This document shows, in pieces, positions 44,649 to 55,299 of a DNA stretch of 64,000 bases (its first letter is position 1; every line of letters starts with the position of its first letter). The stretch is from positions 238,597,143-238,661,142 of the forward strand of contig OX465281.1 in assembly GCA_949987705.1 (NCBI GenBank), in the 5' to 3' direction. The notes under the pieces were generated by a model. It was not told where the DNA came from, ran no database searches, and worked only from the letters and a program-made list of their open reading frames with translations. The position numbers were made by a program, and so were the translations under genes. This DNA comes from Thereva unica (Eukaryota > Arthropoda > Insecta > Diptera > Therevidae).

Positions 44649-45175
44649 GTGGACGACCAGCCCTATAGTCTGTCAAGGCTCTTTAAATCCAAGCATCTAA
44701 CCAAAACGTCTAAACTTTTACTATATAAGACGATGGTCTTACCTATACTCACATATGCATCTGAATCGTGGGTGCTTAGCAAAAAGCATTCAAACCTCTT
44801 GGCCGTGTTCCAAAGGAAAAGACTCAAGAGGATTTTTGGCCCCTTATGTGAGGAAGAACGATGCCGGAGACTCTACAATGACGATATCTCCGAGCGCTAT
44901 CGCGACATAGATCTTGTGAAGAAAATAAAACTCGGTAGGTTCTGGTGGGCAGGGTATCTAGCGCGTATGAGTGAAGATGAGCTTGTTCTCTGCGGTAAGA
45001 CCTATGCGGTGCAACAGCGAGGGAGACCCAACCTTCGCTGGAAGGACCAGGACGATCAGAGCTTAAGGATGCCAAACTGGGTGACATCGGCCCAGAATCG
45101 GGACCGGTGGTGAGAACAGTTGCGAGAGGTCAGGACCGGATCTCGGTTGTAGAGCCCTCAAAGAAGAAGAAGAGC
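44649..45175 (+). pseudogene. RTE-type C-terminal fragment with 3' end
   Basis: Encodes LLLYKTMVLPILTYASESWV, FQRKRLKRIFGPL and KLGRFWWAGYLARMSEDEL, the RT thumb and C-terminal region of a non-LTR element. It ends after QNRDRW near 45113, followed by a 3' region finishing in AAGAAGAAGAAG (about 45163-45174), a simple tail. The upstream half is missing. It is a different family from the RTE copies at 27-29 kb. Confidence 0.82.
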
Positions 45176-45179
45176 ACAA

Positions 45180-45560
45180 TGTCGCCAGCTTTTGAGCCTG
45201 CGATTATAGCGTCATCTGGAATAAATTTTGGTATTTATTGAATAATTATGGTATCTGCTGAAACCAATTTGCAAAACAGTATGACTTTTATGAATTTACA
45301 TTATATTAGGTATTTATATGTTTGGAGGAGTATTGGAGTCTTCGTCCGATATTGTCACTAATTTTATTGTGTTTGGTATTTAAATGTGAAAACGAAGTAG
45401 TCCAGTGGATAGCGGTAAAAATATTGTATTACTTCCGAATTCTTTCGGACAGTACCGATTTTTGTGAAATTTGTTGGATGTAATTTGTTATATGTTCTTG
45501 ATGTGTGCTTTTTGTTTTTAGCGGGTGCAAACTACCCGTTTTGAGAAAAATTTAAAAACA
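45180..45560. other. no feature recognised
   Basis: AT-rich non-coding sequence between the RTE 3' end and the second SINE copy. Confidence 0.4.
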
Positions 45561-45571
45561 ATATGTTTGGA

Positions 45572-46024
45572 GGCCTCGGTAGCCTAGGGAGTAAGGCATC
45601 TGGCTACCATCCAGTAGGTCCAGGGTTCGAACCCCGGCCAGCCCCACGGTCCTTCGCCTTTTCCACTTTCCCACCTACATAACTTTCCTTCTTTCTTCTT
45701 CCCTCTTTACATTCCTGATTTCCTCTGTCATAGCCTTCCTTAGTCCTTCCGCGCCCCGCCAATGCGCATTTCATCGGTTGGTTGATGACATTCAACTCGT
45801 TTCAGGAGGCATAATACTCCAGCGAATTATTTCTCGATGCCCCGATGTCAAAGTCGCGAAAGAAATGGTTGGGAGTAGGTGGACGAAAAATATCGCGGGT
45901 AGGTAGTGACAGTTCCTGCCTGACTAGAGCTGCTGTTCGACATTGCACTCTATATGAAGAAAATATATTGTCGACAGCATAAAGGGCCTTTCCTGAGACT
46001 CTAGTCTTTCTCATAAAAAAAAAT
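45572..46024 (+). mobile_element. tRNA-derived SINE, copy 2
   Basis: Starts GGCCTCGGTAGCCTAGGGAG, with A-box TAGCCTAGGGAG and a perfect B-box GGTTCGAACCC (45623-45633). The tRNA-like head is followed by the same body as copy 1 and a short A-rich tail (46014-46024). The B-box is closer to consensus than in copy 1. Confidence 0.9.
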
Positions 46025-46442
46025 TAAGCAATATTTCGAATAAATCTTGTTTAATTATGTAAAATAAACTTTCTTTCATATGCAGAATGCAATTTATTAT
46101 TAAATTTAATGTTACAGCCCCTCCAAATCGCCTATGATGAAATTCACCACAAAATTAGTTTAAAATGTTCGCTTTTGAACTCTTGGATGTTGTATAGGCT
46201 CAGAGGCCATTTTTCTTTTTTTAGCTAGTGGAGTCATTTTTATTTTTTTTATTTACTTTGACCGCCGTTCAAAGGTTCAGTTTGAAGAACTTTACATTTC
46301 TAGTTACATTTGGTGAGGGGGAAAATATTTTAGTTGTTTTCTGGTTTTGAAAGCCGAAACTAGTGGTCTCCCGTGTAAAGAGTTAGCAACGTTGAATACA
46401 TTGCTGTGGTATTTGCTATTCGCTATTTTTTATAAATTGGTA

Positions 46443-46450
46443 CCACACAG
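46443..46450. repeat. 8-bp target duplication, left
   Basis: CCACACAG, repeated exactly at 53805-53812, flanks the hAT-type element. Confidence 0.88.
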
Positions 46451-47045
46451 CAGGGGCGGATTTACACAATTTCCGCCTAAGGGCTGGAAGAGATCTGCCG
46501 CCCCACCACCACTCTTACATCATCCATCAACCAGGTTTTTATAATCACTGTTAAATGCAGGGTGAATTGACGCAGCGTGCATCAACCTTTTTCCTGTTAC
46601 AACTTGAAACTCCCCTCTCCCCCCCACGCATTTCCCACTAGTGGCGTATGTCTGGGTCGACATACGGGCACGGTGGAAGTCCGTCGTCTGCCGCCCTGGC
46701 CTATTTTGGTGTGCTTTGGCCTTAGGGGCACAATACACGAGCCGCTCGTGACGAGCGCTCCATCCGTCCAAATTACACCACGCCAAGCCAAAACAGCAAC
46801 AATTTGTTTGCACGCGAAACCCAAGCCAAAGATTTGGATATTCTTTGGATTTGAAAAGCGCGGCGCCATATGTGAATGGTGCAAGTTACACTATCATTCA
46901 TTTCGTTTATTACCCCCATACACAAAACCGGTTTTTTAGGCAAGGGGTCGCAGGGAAGTACAATTCATGCGTCATATGACTCCTCACTTTTGAGCCAAAA
47001 AATTTGCCAGACTCACCCTCCATTACACTAACACAAATATAACAT

Positions 47046-47193
47046 CCCAGTGGGAAAAAGGAGTGCTCCAAGAGCCATCATATTTGCCCGTTTTCTTTTT
47101 TTATATAAAATTTATGAAAACTCCAAGAAAGCTCCCTTGAGAGTGCTCCAAGTACACTCCCTTGTGCATCGCTCCCAATTTTTCCCACTGGGG
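47046..47193. mobile_element. CCCAGTGGG MITE, short form
   Basis: 148 bp with inverted ends CCCAGTGGGAAAAAGGAG and CCAATTTTTCCCACTGGG and inner inverted phrases GTGCTCCAAGAG and CTTGAGAGTGCTCC. Nested in the hAT-type element. Related by its end motif to 47294-47697. Confidence 0.7.
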
Positions 47194-47293
47194 AATACCC
47201 GCATCATACACAAACCGCTTTGATGTGAGTATCGAGTGATGGATAGTGTACCTTGCACCAATGTCCTTCAATACAAATGTCCATAAGCAACAA

Positions 47294-47697
47294 CCCAGCG
47301 GGGAATTGAAGCGCTCTGGAATAGATTCTGAAGCGCTGAAATAGAATGCCAACGCGCTTCTTATTCATATCCCAATTCCCTTCCTTTTAACACAGGCATG
47401 TCATCAGAGCGAAGCGCTTATATTTTATTGTTGAAGAAGCGCAATCGAAGCAGGGAAATGGAAGCTTTTGAGAAGCTCCTGGAGCTTTTGTTTTCACCAA
47501 AAATAGTATTTCATAACAGACACGATTATTATAAAAGCACAAATTTACCAACTGTGGAGAATAAAAAAGAACTGGAGGAAAACAAAGCAAAAAATGAGAG
47601 TATAGAGTGGGTGCTTCCAAAGAGCTTCCATAACATATGAATAGGAAGCGCTGCTTTCTTGCTTCTTTTGGCAGCGCTTGGTAAATTTCCCGCTGGG
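47294..47697. mobile_element. CCCAGCGGG MITE, long form
   Basis: 404 bp with ends CCCAGCGGGGAATTGAAGCG and CGCTTGGTAAATTTCCCGCTGGG-type sequence. GAAGCGCT motifs are repeated inside. An 80-codon frame in it shows no known domain. Confidence 0.65.
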
Positions 47698-47797
47698 AAG
47701 TGACCCGAGATACAAATATTCCTGAAATGTGATTTCTTTTTCATATAAATTTTACGACGCAACAATCATAGCCACTTTCAAATGTGACGCATTTGAT

Positions 47798-47801
47798 ACA
47801 G
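47798..47801. repeat. 4-bp target duplication, left
   Basis: ACAG, repeated at 53279-53282, the 4-bp duplication expected for a Ty3/gypsy integrase. Confidence 0.75.
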
Positions 47802-48214
47802 TTTTATTGTTACCGCACCATGAGGTTTTTATATTTATTATAAAGTTATTTGTTTTTATGATTATTGCACTTTATTAATAAATAGTATTTCTATAATTGT
47901 TTCCTATCACTAGAATTTAGGTTATATATATTTATATAAAACAATAATATAGAATTATGGTAATTCTAAATAAAAAAGCGCGCGACAGGACTTCGGGTTT
48001 TTATCATGGACCTTCGGACAGTGAGAGCGAGAACTTGGAGATGCCGGAAATTGGCTGTCTCCATAAACACGATCGGGACGGAACGGGAGACGGCAAGATC
48101 ACTGAACTTTCGTTCGGTGATCGATGGGAGTGTTCCGACTGATCGTTTTGATCGTGTCGGAAGTTGTTGTGTGACATTGCGTAAAGTTCGGTAATTAAAC
48201 TTTACGCGGTCACT
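47802..48214 (-). repeat. 3' LTR of CsRn1-type element
   Basis: 413 bp; on the element strand it begins AGTGACCGCGTAAAG and ends GGTAACAATAAAA. I find no difference from the 5' LTR at 52866-53278. Confidence 0.92.
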
Positions 48215-48230
48215 ACATACTCCCCCCCCA
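48215..48230 (-). other. polypurine tract
   Basis: On the element strand this reads GGGGGGGGAGTATGT immediately before the 3' LTR start, the expected plus-strand DNA primer. Confidence 0.85.
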
Positions 48231-48238
48231 GCGTAGCG

Positions 48239-51200
48239 TTAACGGAATGTTACCGCTTTAGACGGCTTAGCTTCGTTGTCGCGGTCGCAACCGAAGGCTG
48301 GCTTTAGCCTGTCAATGGATATTGACTTGGTTGTGCCGTTCAATTTGACAACGAAGTGTTTTCGTAATCGTTTGATTACTTCATATGGGCCCTCATATGG
48401 AGGTTCGAAAGGTTTTCGAACTCTGTCGACTCGTATGAAAACGTAGTCGGCGTTCTCCAGGGCTTCTGGCACGTAGACATCCTTTTGGACGGGTTGCCGA
48501 GGATGTATTGCCTTAATGTTCTGCATATGAGAACGAAGGCGAGCGAGGAATTCTGATTCTTCAATTGGATTCTCATCCGTTGGGATAGAAATCGAATTGG
48601 GAAGTCTCAGATTCTGACCGTATACGAGCTCGGCTGGTGAGCATTGTAAGTCGGTCTTAATTGCCGTGCGTATGCCTAACAAGACAAAGGGCAAGTCTTC
48701 ACTCCAATGAGTAGTGTTGTCCCTTGCCATTAAGGCTGCTTTAAGTTGCCTGTGGAACCGTTCAACCATCCCGTTTGCTTGCGGGTGGTAGGCGGTAGTC
48801 CGAATTCGATGAGTGCCGAGTAATTTGGCAACTTCATTGAACAGTTTCGATTCGAACTGCGTACCTTGATCGGTTGTGATCTCAAGAGGTACGCCGAATC
48901 GTGGGACAAATTCAGTGACGAACTTTCTTGCCACTGTTGAAGCTGAGATATCCCGAATTGGGTATGCTTCGGGCCATCGCGTGAATCTATCGACTATCGT
49001 TAAGATATAAGAGTATCCACGAGATGGGGGTAGAGGTCCCACTATATCCATATGGATATGGTCAAATCTATTATTTGGAAGTTTGAAAGCTTCTATTGGA
49101 GATTTGGTATGCCTTGAAACTTTGGACTTTTGGCAACCTAGGCACGATCGAGACCACTCATTGCAGTCTTTATTGATCGATGGCCAGAAGTATTTCTTGG
49201 TAACGGCTCGTCTTGTAGCACGAATACCAGGATGAGAGAGACTATGTTCGGAGTTGAACGCTAGTCTGCGTAAGGAAGTGGGTATGTAAGGCCTTGGAAT
49301 GCCTGTACTAGTTTCACACCACACTTGATGGGCGGTAAATGGTATTGGTGTGAGAACTAATTTTACCCGTGAGCCGTTGCTGGGGTGCTCTTGTAGAGAC
49401 TTTAGCTCTGTGTCACCTTGTTGAGCCTGAGCCAGTGTAGGCAGGTCGAAGGTGACCGAGTCGACGTTGTCGGTTGCTAGTGAGCGTGACAAGTAGTCTG
49501 CGACAACGTTTTGTTTACCCGACACATGTCTGATGTCTGTGGTAAACTGAGAGATTAGACCCAAATGTCTGGTCTGTCGAGGGGATCGTTCGGTCTTTGT
49601 GTGAAGGGCGCGAACCAGTGGTTTGTGATCAGTATAGACCACGAAATTGCGTCCTTCAACGAAGTAACGGAAGTGTTTGATCGCTGCATAGATTGCGAGA
49701 AGTTCGCGATCGAATGCAGAGTACTTCCGTTCTGTTGGTGACAGCTTTTTGGAATAAAAAGCTAGAGGTTGCCACCGATGACCGTTGAATTGTTCCAAAA
49801 CGCCTCCGATTGCATAATCAGAGGCGTCAGTCGTAAGACTGTATTTTGCATCCTCGATTGGATGGTTCAGCAGAGTTGCTTCAGCCATCGAGGTTTTCAC
49901 CTTGAGGAATGCCGCCTGACATTCTGCTGGCCAGTCAAAAACTTTATTGGCACGTGAGCGGTTGAGAAGGTCTCTCAAATGCTCGTTTATAGGCACCAAC
50001 TGTTCAGCCAATTTTGGGATAAATCGGTGATAGAAATTCACCATTCCCAAAAACTTCTGGATCGATTTGACAGAAGTTGGAGGTGCGAGATCAACGATAG
50101 CCTGAACCCGATCGGAGGATGGAAGTATTCCATCCTTTGTGATGCGGTGGCTTAGAAACTTAATCTCTGTTGCACCAAAAACGCATTTCTCTAGCTTAAT
50201 GGTTAAACCGAAGCTATCGAGGCGTTTAAAGAGCTCTTCGAGGTGAACGATATGCTCATCCTCGGTTTTACTGGCGATAAGTATATCGTCCAAGTATACA
50301 TAAACGAAGTCGAGATCCCTCGTAACTTCATTTATGAACCTTTGAAAGGTTTGGGCTGCATTTCGTAAGCCGAATGGCATACGTGTAAACTCATATAGGC
50401 CGAATGGCGTAATGAGTGCAGTCTTATGCACGTCTTCTGGGGCGATTGGTATGTGATGATATGCACGTACCAAGTCAACCTTTGAAAAAATTGTGCAGCC
50501 GTGAAGATTCACGGAGAAATTCTGTATATGCGGGATCGGATATCTATCCGGCACAGTGACAGCATTAAGGCGACGGTAGTCGCCGCATGGCCTCCAATCA
50601 TGAGAGTCCCGTTTAGGAACTAGATGAAGCGGAGATGCTGCGGGGGACGACGAAGGTCGACAAATCCCCAATTCGACCATATGGTCGAACTCTAACTTTG
50701 CCACCTTCAGTTTCTCCGGATGGAGTCTCCGAGCGGTGACAAAAGGTAATTGCCCTTTAGTTACAATGTGGTGTTGCACATTGTGTTTAACCGGAAGGTT
50801 AAAATTGGGCGGTTTTGTTAACGAAGCGTACTTCGTTAATAGCTCTTTGTATATGCCAATAACTCGGCATGGAAATGTTTCGGGGTTGTAGTCGACGGTA
50901 GCGCACACGTTAATGCGAAACTTCGTGCGCTTGTCGACTAAATGCCGATATTCAAAATCGACGGACAATTTGAACTTCGTTAAGAAGTCCGCCCCGATAA
51001 TGGCTTTAGTGGTGTCGGCTATGATAAAGTTGTAAACATATCGTCGGCGTAAGCCGAGTTCAAGTTCAAGCAACTTAGTGCCGAAAGTTCGGATCAGTGA
51101 TCCGTTGGCCGCGTACAGAAGGACGTTCGGGCTACCGTTATGGGCCGGGAACGCCTTGGCGGGAACAATTGAAACGTCCGAGCCCGAATCAATCAGAAAG

Positions 51201-51283
51201 TCTATCCGATTGTTGGTGTCACGGACGAATAAACGATATGAGCGGCCGGTTATATGCTCGCTCGAATCGATCCCCAACTTTAG
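48239..51283 (-). CDS. pol: Pol of CsRn1-type gypsy (protease-RT-RNase H-integrase)
   Basis: Open over 1012 codons from TTG 51277 to the stop, in the -1 frame relative to gag, so it is made by frameshifting, not from its own start. Numbering from 51277: protease DSG at 30-32; RT from about 180, with [13 protein letters not shown] (first Asp) and catalytic YLDD at 328-331; RNase H with TDAS at 483-486 and YTDHKPL near 548; integrase zinc residues H678, H682, C712, C715; and catalytic D744, D803, E839 (D-35-E). After residue 900 comes a C-terminal domain with [19 protein letters not shown]. All key residues are present, so the enzyme set looks functional. No env follows; the frame stops 24 bases before the LTR. 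Confidence 0.95.
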   Translation of the reverse strand, partial: LKLGIDSSEHITGRSYRLFVRDTNNRIDFLIDSGSDVSIVPAKAFPAHNGSPNVLLYAANGSLIRTFGTKLLELELGLRRRYVYNFIIADTTKAIIGADFLTKFKLSVDFEYRHLVDKRTKFRINVCATVDYNPETFPCRVIGIYKELLTKYASLTKPPNFNLPVKHNVQHHIVTKGQLPFVTARRLHPEKLKVAKLEFDHMVELGICRPSSSPAASPLHLVPKRDSHDWRPCGDYRRLNAVTVPDRYPIPHIQNFSVNLHGCTIFSKVDLVRAYHHIPIAPEDVHKTALITPFGLYEFTRMPFGLRNAAQTFQRFINEVTRDLDFVYVYLDDILIASKTEDEHIVHLEELFKRLDSFGLTIKLEKCVFGATEIKFLSHRITKDGILPSSDRVQAIVDLAPPTSVKSIQKFLGMVNFYHRFIPKLAEQLVPINEHLRDLLNRSRANKVFDWPAECQAAFLKVKTSMAEATLLNHPIEDAKYSLTTDASDYAIGGVLEQFNGHRWQPLAFYSKKLSPTERKYSAFDRELLAIYAAIKHFRYFVEGRNFVVYTDHKPLVRALHTKTERSPRQTRHLGLISQFTTDIRHVSGKQNVVADYLSRSLATDNVDSVTFDLPTLAQAQQGDTELKSLQEHPSNGSRVKLVLTPIPFTAHQVWCETSTGIPRPYIPTSLRRLAFNSEHSLSHPGIRATRRAVTKKYFWPSINKDCNEWSRSCLGCQKSKVSRHTKSPIEAFKLPNNRFDHIHMDIVGPLPPSRGYSYILTIVDRFTRWPEAYPIRDISASTVARKFVTEFVPRFGVPLEITTDQGTQFESKLFNEVAKLLGTHRIRTTAYHPQANGMVERFHRQLKAALMARDNTTHWSEDLPFVLLGIRTAIKTDLQCSPAELVYGQNLRLPNSISIPTDENPIEESEFLARLRSHMQNIKAIHPRQPVQKDVYVPEALENADYVFIRVDRVRKPFEPPYEGPYEVIKRLRKHFVVKLNGTTKSISIDRLKPAFGCDRDNEAKPSKAVTFR

Positions 51284-52191
51284 TTTTTTTTAGGGGTGGT
51301 GGCCTTTTTCTTCGCCGGTTTGGCTTGGCCACCACCGAAACTGCAGGGGGCTTTGCAGGTGCGGGCTTCATTACCGTAACGGTAATGGAAGTAGCAGAGG
51401 CTACCCCGCAGTTTGTTGGCCCCTTGTGGCCGAGTGGCCGAGGGTTGTCGGGAGCCGCCCTGCCGATTGGCAGGTGTTCGGCTTCTTGGGCTGCGCTGGT
51501 TTCGGTCCAGCCTGTCCAGCCGAACTGTCAGCCTATTGATAGCGCTTTGCAGCGCCACCAATGTGGGTTCCGCTGTGGCAGGTGTTGCGCGGACGGCGGA
51601 AGCGTATGAGGCGCCTCCGTGTGGAAGCACCTCCCATACTTTGTCCGCCGTTGCAGCCAGCCCGGCTAGGGTTTGGTCAGCGGAGGTGGCCAACGTGATC
51701 TGGATGGCCTGTGGAAGCCTCCGCTCCCACAGGTTCCGGATCAGATCGTCGTTGACCGCTGACGATCCGCCTGCAAGTGCTTTGAGAGCTTGGAGGAACT
51801 CGGAAGGTTTCTTATCTCCAGGCTCTTGCACTGATAGCAACTGCTCGAGACGGCGCTTCTCCGAAGTGCCGTACTTCTCGAGCAGATGCTGTTTTATGTC
51901 CTCGTATGAGGAGGTGGCAAAATCTATGGTGCTAAGCCGCATTGCCGTTACCGCCTCTTCCGGCAATGCGGCCATAACATTATATACTTTTAATTTTTCT
52001 GACCGGCAGCCCGCCAGCTGAAACATGATTTCGGCCTGGTAAAACCAGGAGGCGGGCTGGTGTACCCAGAACTTCGGGATGTCCAATTTTGATACCGAAG
52101 CGGCATCGACTCCCGAAGTTCCGGGCTTTGGTTCTTCTACCTGTCGCGTTTCCATGTGAACGTCTTGTCCTTGACCCTCGGTCCTTGACAT
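51280..52191 (-). CDS. gag: Gag of CsRn1-type gypsy
   Basis: 303 residues from ATG 52191 to TAA 51282-51280. The capsid-like middle ([35 protein letters not shown]) is followed by a basic arginine-rich region and an atypical zinc-binding motif: C266, H269, C279 and C283, spacing 2-9-3, as in CsRn1-group Gags rather than the CCHC knuckle. The last codons overlap the slippery heptamer that connects to pol. It assembles the virus-like particle in which reverse transcription occurs. Confidence 0.93.
   Translation of the reverse strand: MSRTEGQGQDVHMETRQVEEPKPGTSGVDAASVSKLDIPKFWVHQPASWFYQAEIMFQLAGCRSEKLKVYNVMAALPEEAVTAMRLSTIDFATSSYEDIKQHLLEKYGTSEKRRLEQLLSVQEPGDKKPSEFLQALKALAGGSSAVNDDLIRNLWERRLPQAIQITLATSADQTLAGLAATADKVWEVLPHGGASYASAVRATPATAEPTLVALQSAINRLTVRLDRLDRNQRSPRSRTPANRQGGSRQPSATRPQGANKLRGSLCYFHYRYGNEARTCKAPCSFGGGQAKPAKKKATTPKKN
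51283..51289 (-). promoter_or_regulatory. -1 frameshift heptamer A AAA AAC
   Basis: Just before the gag stop the element strand reads CCT AAA AAA AAC TAA. A AAA AAC is a canonical -1 slippery heptamer in the gag frame, and slipping one base back puts ribosomes exactly into the open pol frame (CTA AAG TTG). The same heptamer occurs at the gag end of the older relative at 60445-60451. Confidence 0.88.
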
Positions 52192-52846
52192 TATTTTTGC
52201 GAGAAGACAGAAAATACAAAAGAAAGCGAAAACTTTATGTATCTAGAATATTAACTATGTGTACCGTATATATTTGTATATATATTGTATGTATGTATGA
52301 GTGAAAATTTCAAAAATTTAAATATTAACCAAGCTAAATATCGCAAATCGAGTAAAGTGAAAGCGAAAGCTTTGTATTTTTTTTAAATAATATATACGTA
52401 AAATTTATACTATAAAATCTGTAAATAAAGCTTAAAGTAATTTATATTTATAAATCCAGAAAAATAATATTTATATGGCAACAGAAAAAAAATTTAATGA
52501 AAATTCAAAATATTTTAAAAGAAAAAAAAATCTAATTTGTTTAATTATCTGCTGCAAAATGTGTCTCCCGCGCTGTTTCCTGTTTGTAGCTGGAATCCAA
52601 ACGTTTTTGCTTTTTTTTATTCTTTGTTTTTGTCTGAAATTTGATGGACCGCAAGACAATTGCACTTTAAATCTGATGCAAAAATTTTCTCTGAAAGAAA
52701 TGACCTTGGCCTTTCCAGGAAACTTGTGTATGTGCACTTTTGTTCAATGTAATTCGCTTGCTGCACAATAATCCACAAATGAACCACTTTTTTCAATTAT
52801 TATTATTATTTTTTTTTTTTCGGTAAAGAATTACACCACTCTGCGT
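52192..52846 (-). other. gypsy 5' leader
   Basis: About 650 bp of AT-rich non-coding sequence between the primer-binding site and the gag ATG, with A/T runs. A plus-strand frame at 52475-52771 is antisense to it and is not called. Confidence 0.6.
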
Positions 52847-52865
52847 GTACCGTTCGGAGTCACCA
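52847..52865 (-). other. primer-binding site of CsRn1-type element
   Basis: On the element strand the bases right after the 5' LTR are TGGTGACTCCGAACGGTAC. This is close to the tryptophan-tRNA-type site TGGTGACCCCGA seen in the relative at 61.85 kb, and known for CsRn1-group elements. Confidence 0.75.
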
Positions 52866-53278
52866 TTTTATTGTTACCGCACCATGAGGTTTTTATATTT
52901 ATTATAAAGTTATTTGTTTTTATGATTATTGCACTTTATTAATAAATAGTATTTCTATAATTGTTTCCTATCACTAGAATTTAGGTTATATATATTTATA
53001 TAAAACAATAATATAGAATTATGGTAATTCTAAATAAAAAAGCGCGCGACAGGACTTCGGGTTTTTATCATGGACCTTCGGACAGTGAGAGCGAGAACTT
53101 GGAGATGCCGGAAATTGGCTGTCTCCATAAACACGATCGGGACGGAACGGGAGACGGCAAGATCACTGAACTTTCGTTCGGTGATCGATGGGAGTGTTCC
53201 GACTGATCGTTTTGATCGTGTCGGAAGTTGTTGTGTGACATTGCGTAAAGTTCGGTAATTAAACTTTACGCGGTCACT
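52866..53278 (-). repeat. 5' LTR of CsRn1-type element
   Basis: 413 bp, identical by eye to 47802-48214. It contains the LTR promoter region; short frames in it occur in both LTRs and are not genes. Confidence 0.92.
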
Positions 53279-53282
53279 ACAG
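53279..53282. repeat. 4-bp target duplication, right
   Basis: ACAG, partner of 47798-47801. Confidence 0.75.
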
Positions 53283-53804
53283 TTTTTTTTCGGTATTTTT
53301 CTATTCCGATGTGCTCATTTAAGAGGGCAATAAAACAATAAAATTCATTTGTAACCATTATCACTTTGTCGGAGGGAGATGCAACCTTTGTGAAAACAAA
53401 ATTTAAGTACTGTGCTCGTCTAACCGACTGCAATCGGCTGACTGACTCAGGCGCTATCGTGTGTGTGCCCTAATTTTGGACCGGATCCAATGGACTGGCA
53501 ACATTGTAGTGTCGCCATAATGGAGCGCTCGTGTATTGGGACCTTTAGACCCATCTGACACATCGCTCTCCAGACGAATATATTACGCACGAAGGATATC
53601 GTAAAGTATTGGGATTAAATGTGTACAGTAAATAGTCTCTGATTACAACCTTCTTTATGACATGTGGTTTCAAATTATCATTCGTTCTCATATATACGTT
53701 GTCCGGTTAAAATATAAAAAAATGTGTTGAAAATTTGCCGCCCCTAAAAATTTGCCGCCCTGGGCTGAAGCCCCTATAGCCCCCCCCCCCTAAATCCGCC
53801 ACTG

Positions 53805-53812
53805 CCACACAG
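53805..53812. repeat. 8-bp target duplication, right
   Basis: CCACACAG, partner of 46443-46450. Confidence 0.88.
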
Positions 53813-54560
53813 ACCGGTGCAAAGTGAAGGATGATTTTCACAACCCGCAGTTCTAAAAAAAACGCTGCGTTTTAAGAACTATAAGAAATTTTAGAGTTTG
53901 TTCGCCTTTTTCTCTATTTTGGAAGAAACTATGCATTTCAAAAGAAGAAAGTTCCAGAGCATAAAATTTCCTACAAATTTTGTCCTCAATGTTTTTTCGA
54001 ATTTCTCATGATTTCGCCGCTAGCGGAATTCGATTCCTAATAAGGTTTGTAATTCCATATAATAGAACTAGTAACTGTTTTCATTCACATTATTGACCGA
54101 CAAAAAAAATTTGACCCTATTAAAATAATATGAAAGTCATTACTATTCATAAGGGCTTAAAAAGAGATTCTCATTGTGAAATTGCTTAGCTGCATATTTA
54201 TTTTTCATTATTTTCAAGTCATTCATTTAAAACTTTCTAGGCCAATGCTATCACTGCAAAAGCAATGCACTTACGGAAGAATTCTAAATCAGAACCTTAT
54301 AAGCATGGAAGTAACTAAAATCTCGAATCATGCACTAACAACCCAAGGATTAATTGATGAACTGATTATTCAGCTCAACCATGCACTTTCTCCAATAAAT
54401 TTTAAATATTCTTAACCAAGTCCTTGACAAGTTTATTAGTACTCATCGACGTGTATACCAGCTCAGTTTTCAAGAACCACTCAATCAAAGCTTAACTCGA
54501 TTTCAGTGTAATAAAGTAGGTACTTAAAAAAAACTCAAACATTTGTAGTAAACTTTTGCA
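53813..54560. other. flank of plus-strand OR exon, no gene recognised
   Basis: AT-rich sequence. A 79-codon frame at 54176-54415 (MLSLQKQCTYGRILNQNLIS) has no recognised domain and may be chance or a leftover exon. Confidence 0.35.
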
Positions 54561-54743
54561 ATGGTGTCGTTGGAATATTTCGAATTTCCTGGAATTATTC
54601 AGGACAATCAGTTTGTTCATGAAATTCTCTTATTCTGTCGAATTGTTGGAGTTGTTGTTTATTCCAACCAAAAATATAAAAGACTACATTTGTTGCGGGG
54701 ATTGATGTTCATCATTTTTTTTGTCACTGGCAGTGTAATGCAG
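54561..54743 (+). CDS. odorant receptor exon 1, diverged paralogue
   Basis: A 183-bp exon of 61 codons (MVSLEYFEFPGIIQDNQFVH ...) ends GTAATGCAG before a donor GTGAGT at 54744. Length, end phase and pattern match the minus-strand exon 1 copies: VVYSN, then HLLRGLMFIIFF against HYLRGLLFMITL, then G(S/T)(V/M)(M/L)Q at the splice site. It is therefore the first exon of another OR on the opposite strand. Later exons are not visible to the right; the space is occupied by MITE M1 copy 2 and the broken gypsy element. The rest may lie beyond the window or be lost. Confidence 0.72.
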
Positions 54744-54954
54744 GTGAGTATTATATTTTAAGTTCTGAGTTTTTATGCTTTTAAGACCTGTTCTTCACAT
54801 TCAACTTTTCGTTCAACTTGAACACTTTTTTCTCTTTCGATCGTGTGCAATTGTGAAAGGGTTTTAACGAATAGTTGCGAGTAGAACGGAACAATATTTT
54901 AATAATACATAGCGTTGTTTCAGCGTTGTTGCTGACCAATAATTCTTATACTCT

Positions 54955-55291
54955 AAAGCTGGTGACATATCCCAGCCGTACATGCATTGCATTCAGAGGC
55001 TCCATGAAATCCGGCGAATTTCGTCTGACATATAATTACATGGTTTGCGTTCCGTGCCGGCTGTCACACATAGCCCGAAAATCTAAGTAACGTGTTCATG
55101 TGTTTGTGTGCTTATGCTTGTGTGTGCTATCTCGAATGCGGCAATGCAGAAAAAGTTGAAAGTAGCCCGACCTTTGCGTGGCATGCCTTCCACTCACGGG
55201 ATATTCCGTCAGCTCGCATTTGAATACACACACTTCTACATTATCTGTCAACGAATGCAATGCATGTACGGCTTGGATATGTCACCAGCTT
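54955..55291. mobile_element. MITE family M1, copy 2
   Basis: Ends AAGCTGGTGACATATCCCAG and GGATATGTCACCAGCTT bound about 337 bp. Its interior is the reverse complement of copy 1 at 24003-24330. It lies about 200 bp into the intron after the plus-strand OR exon. Confidence 0.78.
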
Positions 55292-55299
55292 AAGGGTAT

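Larger units (their letters stand above)
47802..53278 (-). mobile_element. complete Ty3/gypsy retrotransposon, CsRn1 type
   Basis: A 5477-bp minus-strand element with two 413-bp LTRs that appear identical, a primer-binding site, gag, pol in the -1 frame, a polypurine tract and a 4-bp target duplication. A C-x2-H-x9-C-x3-C Gag motif and a TGGTGAC primer site close to the tryptophan tRNA 3' end point to the CsRn1/Kabuki group. No env is present. Identical LTRs and open frames indicate a very recent insertion, here into an hAT-type element. Confidence 0.92.
46451..53804. mobile_element. non-autonomous hAT-type element carrying a gypsy insertion
   Basis: Ends CAGGGGCGGATTTA (46451) and TAAATCCGCCACTG (ending 53804) are inverted with one mismatch, and the flanks are an exact 8-bp duplication CCACACAG. 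CAGNGGCGGATTTA-type ends with 8-bp duplications are the hallmark of hAT transposons. Once the gypsy insertion (47802-53278 plus 4 bp) is discounted, the element is about 1.9 kb with no recognisable transposase, so it is non-autonomous. Two smaller CCCAG-ended MITEs are nested in its left part. Confidence 0.88.

Noticed and set aside
45604..45795. 63-codon minus-strand frame
   Set aside because: Lies within the SINE copy; its partner copy does not keep the frame.
47957..48194. Short frames repeated at 53021-53258
   Set aside because: They lie in the two LTRs of the gypsy element, and LTR copies repeat any chance frame.
51097..52021. Two plus-strand open frames of 170 and 202 codons
   Set aside because: They are antisense to the intact gypsy gag and the start of pol. 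Their composition (Arg/Ser/Cys rich) is that of a shadow frame, and no domain is visible.
52475..52771. 98-codon plus-strand frame with membrane-like and Cys-rich segments
   Set aside because: Antisense to the gypsy leader, AT-rich, no start context or homology signal that I recognise.
54176..54415. 79-codon frame as a host gene
   Set aside because: No recognisable domain or splice context; AT-rich chance frame is as likely.
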